A DNA stretch of 64,000 bases from Phycomyces nitens (GCA_022702545.1 JAHRBC010000003.1:5642001-5706000); one strand, 5' to 3'. Positions 43,984 through 55,640 are shown, counted from the first letter of the stretch. Notes: generated by a model not told the origin, from the letters alone. Program-made: numbers and translations.

Positions 43984-45743
43984 TGCTGTGGTTTGCACTC
44001 TAGCAACCAAACATGGCTTCAGAAGCAGATTCTAATATTTTAATGTGACTGTTGGTCTGCACCGAGCAGAATCAACGGCCAATAGTCACATTATGGAAAG
44101 ACCCTATTGTTAAAAGCCTGATTGAAGAAACTAGAGCAAGTTTTAACATTGAAGATTAGAGTAGGGTATAACCAGATGGAGACTAGGTTTATGATAAAGG
44201 ACAATTATCATGGTTCCTATACAATTGGTAATATTAGAAAGATAGGTCAATAGAGACATATTTTTTACAACAAAGAAACATGGAAAGGGTTCTGTGCTTG
44301 TATGAGGATATTTCTGGGCTGGTGGTCTTGATCCTCTGTGATTTCTTAATGGGTTTGTTGGCCAAGATGTCCATGTCAATTGTATCAAAGAACTTTGATC
44401 CATCATATCAAAAATTAAATTAAAGATATGGCTGCATCCCATTACAATATAGAGTTAGCCATCATACAAAACACACAGCATGGTGGAAGAGTCGTTGAGA
44501 GATTCATTGATTTAACTATTCGTCATCCCAGAATCCCAATCTCAACCCAATCGAGTATGTACGGCACGCTATAAAAGCCAGTGTTCAATCAAAGTAAAAT
44601 TCAATCAACAACTTTAATAATCTCAGGGGATAGTTGAGGATGCTCTTTGAAGTTCTGTAGTAATTTTTGTGAGGAAAAGAGCAACATGTTAGGATCTGAA
44701 GATTGTAGTCTTGGGGTGTTAGTTAATAGTCTCTGTGTTTTCGTAGTTATTCATATAAGGGCCGATAGCTCTAAAACCAAGTGAGACTCTTGTTCACAGT
44801 TGATTCACCATTTCAATATATAAAGATGGGCTTTATCCTTTATGGTTTTTTGGTACATTACTTTTTACATGTAACATTGTTAAACTCAAGATATTCAAGG
44901 GGTGGCTTTCTAATAAACGATAAAGGCAAGACTGGTATGCTCTTTGTGATAAAAACGTTTAGTTTGACAATCTTCATCTTTCTGTTGTTGAGTATTTTGT
45001 CTGTACCATTCATGACTTCTTTGGTATTCCAGGTAGCTTTAATTAGATGTAGTAAATCAACTCCAATGTTGCTCACATTAAGCGGAAAGTTTATACTCGG
45101 TGTTCCTGAAATACGTATAATATTGGAGCCAACAGGGTAATGCATGATAACAACTTTCATACCGAAACCTAGACATCTTATTATTGAATACTTCAGCGTA
45201 CTATGCCACTATTTCTTTTGTTTGTTCATTCTTAATAGATCAATGGTTTTGAAATGGTTGACTTTGGATTCATTTCTACCGATATTGAAAGCATGCCTCA
45301 AAGTGTTTTCGGTAATTTGATATGCCCGTTGTCCAGATACGTGTCTTTATCTACATTAACGCAGTCTTTTCGTATTTCGCATGACCAAAACTCACCCTTG
45401 AAAAGTTGTAAAGGTCTCTGGCGGCTTCTCATGGTTGCTTGTATCTGCCCAAATATTCCTCGATATCGGCTGGGATGACCAGTATCAATTTACTGTTCAT
45501 AATTTATAAATCAATATCCTTTCAAACACTCTTCAACGTTGTATTCTTTATCCTTTATTGTTATAAAATAAAGTTTTTTCTATCTTGTATGCGTTCCTAC
45601 CCTAATTCCAAAAAGTAACATTTGGCTATTTGATTTATGCTCAATAGTTTGCTTATCGTCAAAAACAAAATTTCAGTGTAAAACCAGGTCAATTTACTCT
45701 GCTAAAATAAGCTGTATGATTCTGTACTTGTGGACATTTTGAT
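43984..45743. other. Intergenic region with transposase remnants and unresolved open frames
   Basis: AT-rich DNA with one recognisable transposase scrap (44440-44690). Frames at 44781-45140 (+), 44858-45160 (-) and 45254-45478 (+) have no family I recognise and overlap on opposite strands. They may be exons of a decayed gene or other element debris. Confidence 0.4.
44440..44690 (+). pseudogene. Fragment of a DDE (Tc1/IS630-type) transposase
   Basis: In one plus-strand frame near 44525-44590 the residues read SSQNPNLNPIEYVRHAIKAS. This is the well-known block around the third catalytic acidic residue of Tc1/mariner-type transposases (SPDLNPIE). Upstream residues are broken by stops. Only the 3' third is visible and no terminal repeats were found. 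Confidence 0.5.
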
Positions 45744-46464
45744 TTACAATTTCCCTTTAATACCGTCTAATCTGTCCAGTAATCCCTGGACAGTGTTGAC
45801 ACTATCCTTGCGTTCTTGGCGAATAACTTGATCAAGAGATTCACACAGAATGGTGTCCAATTGCATCAATATCTGCATCAAATCCTCTCCTAGACCTCTG
45901 CCATGATACAACAAACGCTCAGACTTTTTTGGGTTTCTCTCGGATTTTTCCAGATAGCTTTCCACTGCTAGCTCATAGTCATTAACGGCTGCAAGAGCAC
46001 GTCCAATCTTGGGTCGAATGCTCTGAAGCTTAACTACTACTTCCTGCTCATGACTATCTTTCTTTTCCTATAACAAAAAAGAAATATATTGGCGTTACAT
46101 TACAATTTCGCTTTCTAAACCACCGTATTTACCTTTTTCAACGATCCAATCATCATAATCTTTGTTCCATTTCGAATGTTATATTCGCCCAAGGTCATTT
46201 CATTATTACGCATTACAGCTAAGTAATCAACAAAATCATATAATCTCGGTTGGTTGGTACCATTGATAATATCTCCACCCGCAAGACAGTATGTTTCTCA
46301 CCTCCATGAGCCAATAGCTTAATGACATCTACTTTAACTTCTGTTACTTGCTGGCATTTATTTTTCAACTCTCCCACTGTTGTTCTTTCAAGTTTTTCTT
46401 CATCCTCAAATTCAAATATGAATCTTTTGGAGGACCATTTCAGTTCAATCGCCAAAGGTGACAT
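45744..46464 (-). CDS. BAG1: BAG1-like Hsp70 co-chaperone (ubiquitin-like plus BAG domain), three exons
   Basis: BAG domains bind the Hsp70 ATPase domain and speed nucleotide release. A ubiquitin-like domain links some of them to the proteasome. Exons, in coding order: 46302-46464, 46133-46218, 45744-46067; 190 residues in phase. Residues 1-80 form the ubiquitin-like fold: IELKWSSKRFIFEF, TVGELKNKCQQVT, IKLLAHG, then MTLGEYNIRNGTKIMMIGS. The rest is a three-helix BAG domain with AVNDYELAVESYL, GLGEDLMQILMQLDTIL and QERKDSVNTVQGLLDRLD. The layout is that of animal BAG1 and S. pombe Bag101/102. The start at 46464 (MSPLAIEL) begins the domain cleanly; an in-frame Met at 46551 would add 29 residues. 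Confidence 0.87.
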
Positions 46465-48055
46465 TGTTGCTGTCAAGATGATTAATTTTTCAAGCTTTGG
46501 GATTTGACTTGAATTGACGTCATAAAATAACGATGTTGGCAGCACAGGCACGTATTCGTTGGCAGCATCTCCTTTGTATCAAGGTAGACAGGACAATATA
46601 ACTTTTGCTTAGCACTTGGAGTCGTGAAAAATAGTTGGTTATTAGCATACTAATAAGCCAGATTTTTATAAATATGAATAAGCAAAAGGTGCTGCCTTTT
46701 AGTAAAAGAAATGGCATTTTTTTTAATTTAAATATTTCTTCAGACTCAATATCCTGTCTGGTCAACCTTTTTTTTTTTGTCAATTATTGACAGTGGGAGC
46801 AATTCTGTCGGTAAATCTTTGGGTGATATTCATTATCTGTCTCAATTAACAATAGAAGGACCTATTTGAGTAACCAAAAGCTATTAGACATGGATTATAA
46901 GCAATTATTCAATTATCCAAATGTTGATATATTTTTTATTAGTTTTTTAAAAAGTCTCTTGCACCAATATATATATTTCTACCAAAACACGTTCGTCAAT
47001 AGTGAATATTAACATCAGTTGAAATGCTTGAAAGACCTCTAATTGCTGATCAACTCTCACCAATCTACAATTAACTATCTTTCTGATGAGTTTCATACAA
47101 TTCAGAATATTTTCTCTAGCATGTAAATTTAGTTTTGCTTATTTCCTGTAACGTAAGCATAAAGCAAAAAGCTATTGAATTCTTTTGCTTTTTTTGACTA
47201 TAATTCTGTACAAGACCATGTTTTATGTGGATAAATAACAAAAGACTATGATCAATTTTGACAGAATATTATGTAATTCAAAAAAAAATTGGGTTATATT
47301 GAGAAAAACTGGTACACTGAAGAAATGTTTAGGATATAGAGCAGTGTATAGAATAGTATAGGATAATTATATATGCTAAAAAGCAACAACTACTGAGCAA
47401 TACCGTATTAAATTAAATAGTCTATTCATAAAGAGATTAAGAAATACTTTTCTCGATAAAACTATTCTTTTTCTCTATTCAATAATACTGTATCTAGGTT
47501 TTCTTGGGGGAAACTGACTTTTTTTTAAAAGTATTTTCATTTCATTTTACTTCTCTTTTTCCTCGCTTTATTATTTCTACAATCGCTAATAAGCAATCCA
47601 CTTTATTGCCTTTCTTGCCATTTTTTTTATTTAGTCTATTTTATTGCCTATATCTATAGTCGCCGATACATACAAAAATATAATATTGAATTTTGTAAAG
47701 CTCCTCTTTACTTATGATCTCAGTTTTATAGTCATTATATTTCCCATCTCAATAAAGTATTTTAAAGCTATACTCTCCAACATAAGTATGATAGATATCT
47801 CATTATACAATCACTAAGTAACGCATTTCAATCGATCAAAACCATTTATTGATTATTTTTTATTCTTTGACAATCCAACCCTCCTTCAAATATATAGTCA
47901 TGGGATCCTAAAAACAAACTAATTATATAAAACAATAGATATCTATTCATAAAACAGACGTGCCGAATAAACCATAATATATTACAAAACATCTGTCAAA
48001 GTGTGAGGATGGAAAATAATATCCGACACAAACTCCGACAGAAAATCGGAAAGCC
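46465..48055. other. AT-rich intergenic region
   Basis: About 1.6 kb with strongly AT-rich composition and no open frame of note. I see no gene, no terminal repeats and no RNA gene before the tRNA terminator at 48056. Confidence 0.5.
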
Positions 48056-48060
48056 AAAAA
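48056..48060 (-). terminator. Pol III terminator (T5) of tRNA-Leu
   Basis: Five T residues on the minus strand follow the discriminator base directly. Confidence 0.85.
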
Positions 48061-48142
48061 TAGTGGCTGCGAGATTCGAACTCGCGTCCCCGAAGAGAAC
48101 AGGGCCTAAACCTGCCGCCTTAGACCACTCGGCCAAACCACT
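48061..48142 (-). tRNA. tRNA-Leu, anticodon UAG, no intron
   Basis: The minus strand folds as a class II tRNA of 82 nt. The acceptor stem AGTGGTT pairs with AGCCACT (one G-U), followed by discriminator A. Then come TG, a D arm GCC..GGC, an anticodon arm with loop TTTAGGC (anticodon TAG), a long variable arm (TCTCTTCGGGGA) and the T arm GCGAG-TTCGAAT-CTCGC. The long variable arm and anticodon fit leucine (CUA codons). The B box GTTCGAATC is intact. A LINE starts 2 bp from its 5' end, yet the gene is complete. Confidence 0.93.
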
Positions 48143-48143
48143 A
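48128..48143. repeat. Target-site duplication, copy 1 (inside the tRNA 5' end)
   Basis: CTCGGCCAAACCACTA, 16 bases, is identical to 52869-52884. It covers the first 15 nt of the tRNA-Leu (minus strand) plus one flanking base. Seen directly. Confidence 0.92.
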
Positions 48144-48367
48144 CGGCTCTTTCGCTTAAGGATTTTTTTACCCCAAAAAATTTCCTTTTATAGTAATTTT
48201 ACCGAACTTTCCATCCATCCTAACCAACACTGCCAACAACTACGCATCCATCGCCTACCACGCCCCATCCCGCCTCCGTAGCAAGTTTTCCATTAAGCTT
48301 ACCAGTCCAAGCACCCACTGTCCAAGTTTCAGCCCAAACGAACGACATTTATTTTCCCCGATTCCCG

Positions 48368-49249
48368 ATGTCATCTTCAATGATGCCCCCAATCCCAGGC
48401 GCATCAAATGAGCTCATGTCTTTTTTGGCCTCCATGTTGACCCGCCTTGACAACACTGAGAAGCTTGCTGTCCAAGTGAAGGCTCTTGAAGCCGAGAACA
48501 ACCGCCTCCAAGCAGAATTGGCGGACACCCGAAAACGTCTTGAGCAGGCTACGACCTCTCAAACCTCCCTTCCCCTGGGCAATAGCCCAAATGTTTCAAC
48601 CTCCGACCCCGCCCCAAATCCCAGTTCCCAGGAACCAGGATTGGAAGCCTCCACTTGGGCTGCCAAGGCCAGCGTCAACCGCCCCCCTCCTGCCCGTAAG
48701 GGTCCTTCCCCACGCCGAGTTGCTGCTTCTCAGCGTATTTTCACTGCGGCCTCTGGCCCCCTTGGATATAAATACGTTTATATTCCTCGCTCCCGTCGCC
48801 TTACCCACAGGGAAGTGCGTAGCTCCCTCCGCACCCTTGGTATTGACACTGCTCGTCTGTTGGACATTAATTTCCCTGCTCGTGGAGTTGTTGGCATACT
48901 GGTCCACCTCCAGTTCATTGACGAATTTGAGGCACAACTCAATAGAGCCAAGGTGGAGATCATTGGTGACTTTGATCCCGTTGACCCACAACACTTGGCA
49001 GACCCCAAGTACCACGATCTCCCTCTGGACGAGCGGGCAAATACTGCCATTCAAGTACAGAATGCGCGTTGTCTCCAGACCCTCAAGTTCCTCCGCCCCC
49101 ATGTTGCCCTCCCAGTTGCCCACTTCTTTGTTGAAGAAGGGTGGATTAGCTCTGATGAGGTGCCTCCCCGTTCTGCTCTTGGTGGGGATGCTGAACAACT
49201 GTTTAAGAGAAAGCGCACTCTCGATCCAAGCAGCCTCATGGAAGAATGA
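48368..49249 (+). CDS. LINE ORF1, gag-like protein
   Basis: An intact frame of 293 residues. It begins MSSSMMPPIPGAS. Residues 20-65 form a coiled coil (MLTRLDNTEKLAVQVKALEAEN, then LQAELADTRKRLEQ), useful for trimerisation in other ORF1 proteins. A Pro/Ser-rich linker and a basic stretch (ARKGPSPRR) follow. The C-terminal half (YKYVYIPRSRRLTHREVRSSL, IDTARLLDINFPARGVVGILVHLQ) looks like a folded RNA-binding module, perhaps RRM-like, as in many LINE gag proteins. No CCHC knuckle is present. Its stop overlaps the ORF2 start as ATGA, so ORF2 may be made by reinitiation. The start is the first Met of the frame. Confidence 0.8.
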   Translation: MSSSMMPPIPGASNELMSFLASMLTRLDNTEKLAVQVKALEAENNRLQAELADTRKRLEQATTSQTSLPLGNSPNVSTSDPAPNPSSQEPGLEASTWAAKASVNRPPPARKGPSPRRVAASQRIFTAASGPLGYKYVYIPRSRRLTHREVRSSLRTLGIDTARLLDINFPARGVVGILVHLQFIDEFEAQLNRAKVEIIGDFDPVDPQHLADPKYHDLPLDERANTAIQVQNARCLQTLKFLRPHVALPVAHFFVEEGWISSDEVPPRSALGGDAEQLFKRKRTLDPSSLMEE

Positions 49250-52200
49250 GTGAGCTTTCTATAGGATTATGGAACGCCAATGGGCTTCAACCCCGTGCCA
49301 TAAACGACGTGCTCAACCACTGTCAGTCCCTCCATATGCTCTTCATCACAGAAACATGGCTCCTGTCACCTGCGCGTATTCTCACATCATGGTCCCAATT
49401 TCATTTGTACGGACCCCCTGTTGCTGGGACATACCGTGGGTCAATGGGAGTTTCATTGTTAGTCTCCCTTCCTGTCCTTACACCGTCACCCAAATCCCTA
49501 TGCCCAACAACTATGCCCTCGCCGTCAAGATTGGCACCCTTCGATTGGTTTGTGTTTACCTCCCCCTCTATGTCCACTGCCGATGCCCTTTCTGTTCTCT
49601 CTGACATTCCTTTGACTGAAGACACCCTCCTTTGTGGGGACTTCAATGCCCGTTTGGGTTCCATCACTGGAGATTATGCCACAAATTCTCGCGGCCTAGC
49701 ACTTAGTGCATGGCTAGAAGAAAGATCCCTCACTGTCCTTAATGGCTCACTCTCTCCTTGCACCCCCACCTACATTTCCTTTCGCCGTGAAGTCGAAATT
49801 AGCAGTATCATTGACCTATTCATCACCAACACCAATTTCGCCAATCCCTCTCTCCACATTCAAACCGAACTCTCCCTAGGCTCTGACCACCGACTTCTTT
49901 CACTTTCCTTCACCTATGACCTTGACCCTTCCCCTCCATCTCCACCCCCTCTCCGCCGACTCTGGAACCTCTCACGCCTCAAGGAACCAGACGTCCTTCA
50001 ACTCTACACCGATTCCCTCATCCTCAACGCCACACCCCTCCTCAACACCTTGCAAGACATTGTACAAAACCCGCCCTCCTCTCCTCCCCCCATTGATGCC
50101 CTTACTAACGATTTCAACACACTCATTTATGATTCTCTTAGTAGTTCAATAGGTACCCGCCCTCACCGCCCATCCAAATGGAAGAAATTCTGGACCCCTG
50201 CCCTTCAAGCGGCAGCCGACCATCGTGATGGTTGTTACAAGCAATGGCGTCGTGCTTGTGGCATTGACAAGATCAATTGGTGGAGCCGGCACCAACATGC
50301 ACATCAGGAGTTCCGTCAACAAGTCCAGACAGCAAAACGTCAATCCTGGCACGCCTTCTGTAGGTCTCTGGAACGTGACTTTGCCAAGGCCACTTCCAAG
50401 ATCAAACAGATCAAAAGGCGTCGACAACCCAAACATGTCTTCCAACATGACGATGGCCCAGCTGCTGCAGCAACCATCATGTGCAACCACCTTGCTTCGG
50501 TGTATAGTGGCCACATCCTTCCTTCCTCCCGCCCTCCTCCTCCTCCATCAACCTCTCCTCACCTGCCTTTCGCCGCTGTTGACTCCCCATTTGATTCGTC
50601 AGTGGTGGAAGAATACATGCGATTTATGCCTAGCCGCAAGGCGCCGGGTCCTGACCATATCCGTGCAGAAATGCTTAAGCCCGTTCGGTCCAAACTCTCT
50701 CCTCTCCTTGCCCTGCTCTTCACTCTGTGTTGGCAGTGGTCTTATGTCCCCTCTCTCTGGCGCCAAGCCCAAGTTTTCCCAATCTTCAAGAAGGGTAACC
50801 CAAACGACGCTGCCAATTATCGGCCAATCTCTCTCACTTCTGTTCTTCGGAAATTACTTGAGATGTGTATTGCGCCTGATCTCACCAAGTTCTCTCCTCC
50901 CTTGGACGTAGCACAAGGTGGATTTCGCCCCCGACGTGGAGCACTGGACCAGGCCCTCTGCTTGCATGACCTTGTCAAAGCCCACTACCGCCGCCACAAC
51001 CGCTACCCTGTAGTCGCCTTCCTTGACATCAAGGCAGCTTATGACACCGTAGACCGACGTGTCATTTGGGATGCTCTTGTCCGCCGTCAAACTCCCCTGC
51101 CCTCGTTGGCCTCCTTGTCAACATGTTTGACGAAGTCTCCATCTCTGTCCTTCTTGGCAACTTCTCCTCCCATTCCTTCTCTCCTTCCACAGGTGTACTG
51201 CAAGGCTCAGTCCTCAGTCCCCACTTATACTCTATCTACATCAACTCCCTGCCGCCTCTCCTTCGCACAGTTGCTCTGTCTACATCCGCCGCCCATGTCC
51301 CATCGTCCTCTCCCTCCTCGTTGGATTCCTATCGCGCCCTTTTGGATCCTTCAGGTGTGGATGACTTTGGCGATTCCACCTCTCCCACGCCGATTAACTC
51401 TCTTCTCTTTGCTGACGACGTTGCCATTTTTGGTTCCGTTCCTGACGTTCAGAAAATGTTGGATCTGGCCGCAGCCCACTCTCTGGAACTCGGTTACCGT
51501 TGGAGTCCATCCAAATGTGCATTTGTGTACCAAAACTCCCGCTCCCACTCTCCTCCCTCCCTCTCCCTGTATGGTGAGTTACTCCCTGCAGTGGATGAGT
51601 TTATCTACCTTGGCATGCCGTTCCGGAGTAAGGGAATTCATTCCCCCTCCATTGTAACCCATCGTCGAGCTGGTACCCTTGCTGCCATGGCCACAATGCA
51701 CGCCGTTGGTGCCTGCCGTTCTGGTTTCTCTCTGCTCTTGAGCTCTCGGTTATACCGAACGTTCATCCGTCCCAAGTTCGAGTATGGCCTGGCCATTGCC
51801 CCACTCCTAGAAAAGGATTTCAAGGCCTTGGAACTGATACAAGATAAGTGTCTTCGCATGATAGTTGGGGGCATGCCACGTCCTCCACTATTGTGTTGAA
51901 GCACATCTGTAATATACCCAGCATGAGATTCCGCAAGGATATCCTTGTTACCAAGTTCTGCCTTCGGGCCCGTACCCTTCCTTCCCGCTGTCTCCTTTCT
52001 CTCCTCCACCAACACCACCGTTCCCATTCCTCCCTTGTCCCGCTGAGCCACCATCCATTCCTTCTCGATATGCCAGTTTCCCTCAACGTACGTAGCATCA
52101 ACGCCGTACAAAAATACCTTGACTCCCGTCGAGTGTCCCTTTTCGCCACCTTCCTCTCCAACACCACCCAAGTCTTGATCCAAGCATGTCGCCCTGACCT

Positions 52201-52570
52201 TGGGGTTGACCCAATCCTGTTCCTCCCTGCTTCCCGAGTAGAACGTGGTCGCCTTGTTCGTTGGCGAATGGGTTGGCTACCCGGAAACCCTCGTTCATGT
52301 GCATGTGAGACAGACCACACCTCTCGCCGTCATCTCGCCATCTGCCCTAGGATCCCATCAGAACTCCTTGCTTCCCTCCCAATCCCTCCCTCTCCTGCGA
52401 ATCATCCCATTGATTTTGCCATCTCCTCCCTCCCTTCCTCTTCCTCGGCCCCATGTCCGCCATACTGGGTGCCATTGCTCACCATTCTCTGGCACATCGA
52501 TCAATTGTGCAACCCTGATGGGGAGTACTCCCACGAGAAGAACCATGGTGCTTTGTGGCATGCTGCTTAG
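49246..52570 (+). pseudogene. LINE ORF2 (endonuclease-reverse transcriptase), broken by two frameshifts
   Basis: The N-terminal domain is an APE-type endonuclease: GLWNANGLQ, LFITETWLL, LLCGDFNARLG, IIDLFITN and LGSDHRLL carry the expected catalytic Asn, Glu, Asp and His. The reverse transcriptase follows: RKAPGPDHIRAEMLK, YRPISLTSVLRKLLE, VAFLDIKAAYDTV, then GVLQGSVLSPHLYSIYIN and FADDVAIF, the catalytic FADD box. The frame breaks near 51087-51100 (in a C-rich stretch between AYDTV and GVLQGS) and again near 51860-51890. The C-terminal part carries a C-x-C-x3-H-x4-H-x3-C-like motif (CACETDHTSRRHLAIC) and ends at 52570. No RNase H domain is obvious. The breaks could be true decay or sequencing errors in C runs. 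Confidence 0.85.
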
Positions 52571-52868
52571 CATTTTTTTTTTTATTTTATTTTATTTTAT
52601 CTTTTTCTAGTTCTTTTCGCACAGGAAAAGTTGTCTGTCTGTTCTCCTATCTCCTCCCTTCCACTGTTACAACTATTTCACAGCTGCGAAGTGGAGAGTA
52701 GGGCTCAGCTTTCATCTTAGTACTGTTAGCTCACTCCATTTTTCTCTACTTTTTTTTGTCTTCCTTGTGCCCAAGAGACTTTTTTGCTTCCCTTCCAGTA
52801 GTTCTCGAGATGCTAAATGGTCTATAGACTGCCAGCACTATATCTCTCAATAAAACATAATCTTTAAC

Positions 52869-52884
52869 CTCGGCCAAACCACTA
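52869..52884. repeat. Target-site duplication, copy 2 (orphan 15 nt of tRNA-Leu)
   Basis: Identical 16-mer to 48128-48143, lying just after the LINE 3' end. It is not part of a complete tRNA; the DNA beyond (ATATGTCTGGG) should be the original upstream flank of the tRNA gene. Confidence 0.92.
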
Positions 52885-53225
52885 ATATGTCTGGGATATA
52901 AAAGGAAACATATATGACCCAATAAAATAAACTGCAATTATATGTTTCCATTTATGCTATAAAAGCTGCATTAATACAAAATAAAATAAATTTAATTACT
53001 AAAAATGCATATACAAATAGTTCTGGTACAAAGCTGTGAAAGTTGATATTACTTTTCATATAAAAGTAACTCTTTTATTTAATATTTTCATTATTAAACT
53101 AATTTTTATTTTTTATTGATTAAATTAATTTTGAAAAGAAAATGTAAAATGACTCTTACACATACTGAAAGCAAAAAATAAAAGCAAAAAAAAGCCAATA
53201 ATTGAATATATTCACATGGGGATGA

Positions 53226-54266
53226 ATTATAGGTCATTGGAAAAGAGATGCCACTTTTGCCGAAATTTCAACATTTCTTGACATTCTAAAAAGTACTATT
53301 GGAAATGTAATAAAAACATTTAGAGATGAGGGCATCTCCAATCCTTCGACACTTCCGGAAAATATTCTAAGCATTACGAAGCGAGCTCGAACCGCCATGG
53401 TTCGCTCATTCTGTAGGAAGTCATTCGTCCCGATTATAGTTCATCAGAGATTAGTAACTGTAGAAAGTTCTATTTCCTTGATTGAATATTTTTGATAGCA
53501 TGGACTCTTTGGTTTTCGGGTCTCATCAATCAACGCGTAAGCCTAGTATGACCAAAGGAGACAGACAAAACTGGTTGAAATAGTGTCAAGACACAGTTGG
53601 CTGAACTAATGTCCAGTATAAATGGGCTGCCCTGGTTAGATGAGTCAAGATTTCTTGTTGTTGGAAAGTATAGGAGTATCGAGATTATTGAAAAGAAGGG
53701 CGAGAGGTATAAAAATAAGAGTATTATCAATAAATAAAAGGTTAACAGGGGCTTTGTCATAATACGGAAATAATTCCGGAAAGGACCCGTCCATCGGTAA
53801 CACCAAAGGGAAGCATCGACCAAGACAAGTATGTTGATTACGTAGTCAAATACTTTGTCGTGATATTAAGAGCCTGTTAGGAGCATAAAGAGGTAGATTT
53901 TGTTTTAACAAGATAGTGATCCATGTCATGCTGGTGCTTATTCCACATGGGATAAAAAGGAGAGGTGTCTCTTGAATAGTTTCGATTTTTGGTCTGCCCA
54001 GAGCATAAATCTCATTCGTACTGAGAATATTTGGGCTCATTTTGCACAGAGACTTTACAGACACAGAAAATATAAAAGCTGTAGACGAACGTAAGGCGGT
54101 AATACATAAACATGGTTAGAGATTCCACTTCAAGTCTCGGAATCTTTTGTAGCCAGTATGCCAGATCGAATTCAAGAAGAAATTGCCAAAAAATATAGAG
54201 AAGCTAGATACAAAAACTTTATTTCACTCTTAAAAAATAAAGATTTACTATGGTTGTATTCCTGAA
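53226..54266 (+). pseudogene. Decayed Tc1/mariner-type transposase
   Basis: In one frame 53229-53495 reads like the N-terminal helix-turn-helix region of Tc1 transposases: IGHWKRDATFAEIS, KSTIGNVIKTF, then a TKRARTAMVRSF block. Later residues resemble the catalytic core but with many stops and shifts (a WLKYC..-like piece near 53570, an NLI-type LNPIE remnant near 54000). The end near 54165-54260 (MPDRIQEEIAKKYREARYKN) matches the usual C-terminus of this family. Imperfect inverted similarity near 53020-53050 and 54290-54330 may be the terminal repeats. Clearly inactive. Confidence 0.65.
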
Positions 54267-55640
54267 TTGTTTTCTTTTGATATGACAGTTTCCAACTTGT
54301 ATTTTAGCTTGGTTTTTTGTTCTGATCTGGCAAAGTACCTATTGTATAACGTATATTAGACAAAATATTCTTAAATACATAGTAAACTCTAATTGATGAT
54401 AACATCCTTTTGTTCTCAGTCTTGCTACCAAAAACAATATTGTCCCATTGGTTGCTGATCTAACTTCGGCCAAGAACCACATTGAGTTTGATGGGGACTT
54501 GGACAGACGCAAGTAAAAGCAATCGGGTTACCCAGAGGCTGGGAAAATGACTTTCATTTACCAGTGTATTTTATTACATGTTTTTATTTTGCCTTGATGG
54601 AGGCATCTCATTATTTACTGCTATATTCTCGGTTATTCTTTCATCTATTTCTTTCTCAATAAATTAACCTTGTCGTTGCTATTAGTTATATTCATTATTG
54701 TTTAATTTTACATAGTTCTATTTGTAGCCCATTTGGTTACTATATCCAAGCATCTTGTAACCATTTGATCCCCACAATTAGATTATAGGTGCCATAACTA
54801 CCAACAAAAATAATAATCACTGAAGATCAATAGCATTTTTTTTAAAAAAAAGTTGTACCTTTCCACATCATTTTCCTTTTAAAAGCCTGGGTTTATTTCT
54901 ATCAAGAACAAAATTATAATATTTTAGCAGAATTGAGACGTTAATGCTCCCAAAGGCACAATGACAGTTTCTTATAGATTTAGCTAGACAAAGACTACCT
55001 GTAAATGCTTTTTGTTGTATATATATAAAATGCATTACGCTAAATGTGGTTGCTACTCTACAAGACGAACTCAAGGGTTCTACAGAATGAGGTCATTTTT
55101 ATTTTGTAATGAGATTTTCATTCTGGATTTTGTTGATTTTTGTCCACAGCAACCGTCCTAGTATAAAGATTTTATTCTTCCTAAGATTCAATGTTATGAT
55201 AATCTTTTTTTAACATTGATCTCATATTACTTTTCGACTGTTTAGTTTCGTAATAAGAACATGTATGCATGACCTGCTGGTGTTTATCAGAATATAATAC
55301 GATACGTCTTGTACTAAATCAAACATATATTTCTGGCAGGAAAATAAAGCGATGTTGGTTATGTGATGGTCATGGTCTGGAGCTATTGGCTGATGACAAA
55401 TAGTAAAAAGGCGAATATTAATGTGCCTAATATACAATCATTCCTTGGAGTTTATAAAAAAATAGTATTTCAATTTTGATGCACACACATAAAACAAAAT
55501 ATATTAATTTTGGATATTTCAACAGCATGGAGTTTCCTTACAACTTGATTTGCTTATTCTTGGCGGGAATTATAGTGGAAACTTATTAAATGTTCAGATT
55601 ATTGGTTTGAGTGATACTGGGTTATAGAGACAGTTGTACC
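54267..55640. other. Intergenic region, AT-rich
   Basis: No supported gene. It includes the possible 3' terminal repeat of the mariner relic and the stretch near 55443-55520 that resembles 1531-1610. Confidence 0.45.

Larger units (their letters stand above)
48144..52868 (+). mobile_element. Non-LTR retrotransposon (LINE) inserted at a tRNA-Leu gene
   Basis: A 4.7-kb element with the layout of I/Jockey/Tad-type LINEs. A 5' leader of about 220 bases precedes ORF1 (gag-like, 48368-49249), then ORF2 (49246-52570; endonuclease, reverse transcriptase and a C-terminal Cys/His motif), then a 300-bp 3' end with T-rich repeats and a final AATAAA before the junction. A perfect 16-bp direct repeat flanks it, so both borders are defined. 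No long terminal repeats are seen. GC-rich, C-rich coding sequence contrasts sharply with the AT-rich surroundings. The 5' end abuts the 5' end of the tRNA gene, and transcription of the two is divergent. ORF2 has two frameshifts, so this copy is probably inactive despite the perfect duplication. Confidence 0.9.

Noticed and set aside
52869..52884. Second tRNA gene
   Set aside because: Only 15 nt of tRNA are present; it is the LINE target-site duplication.
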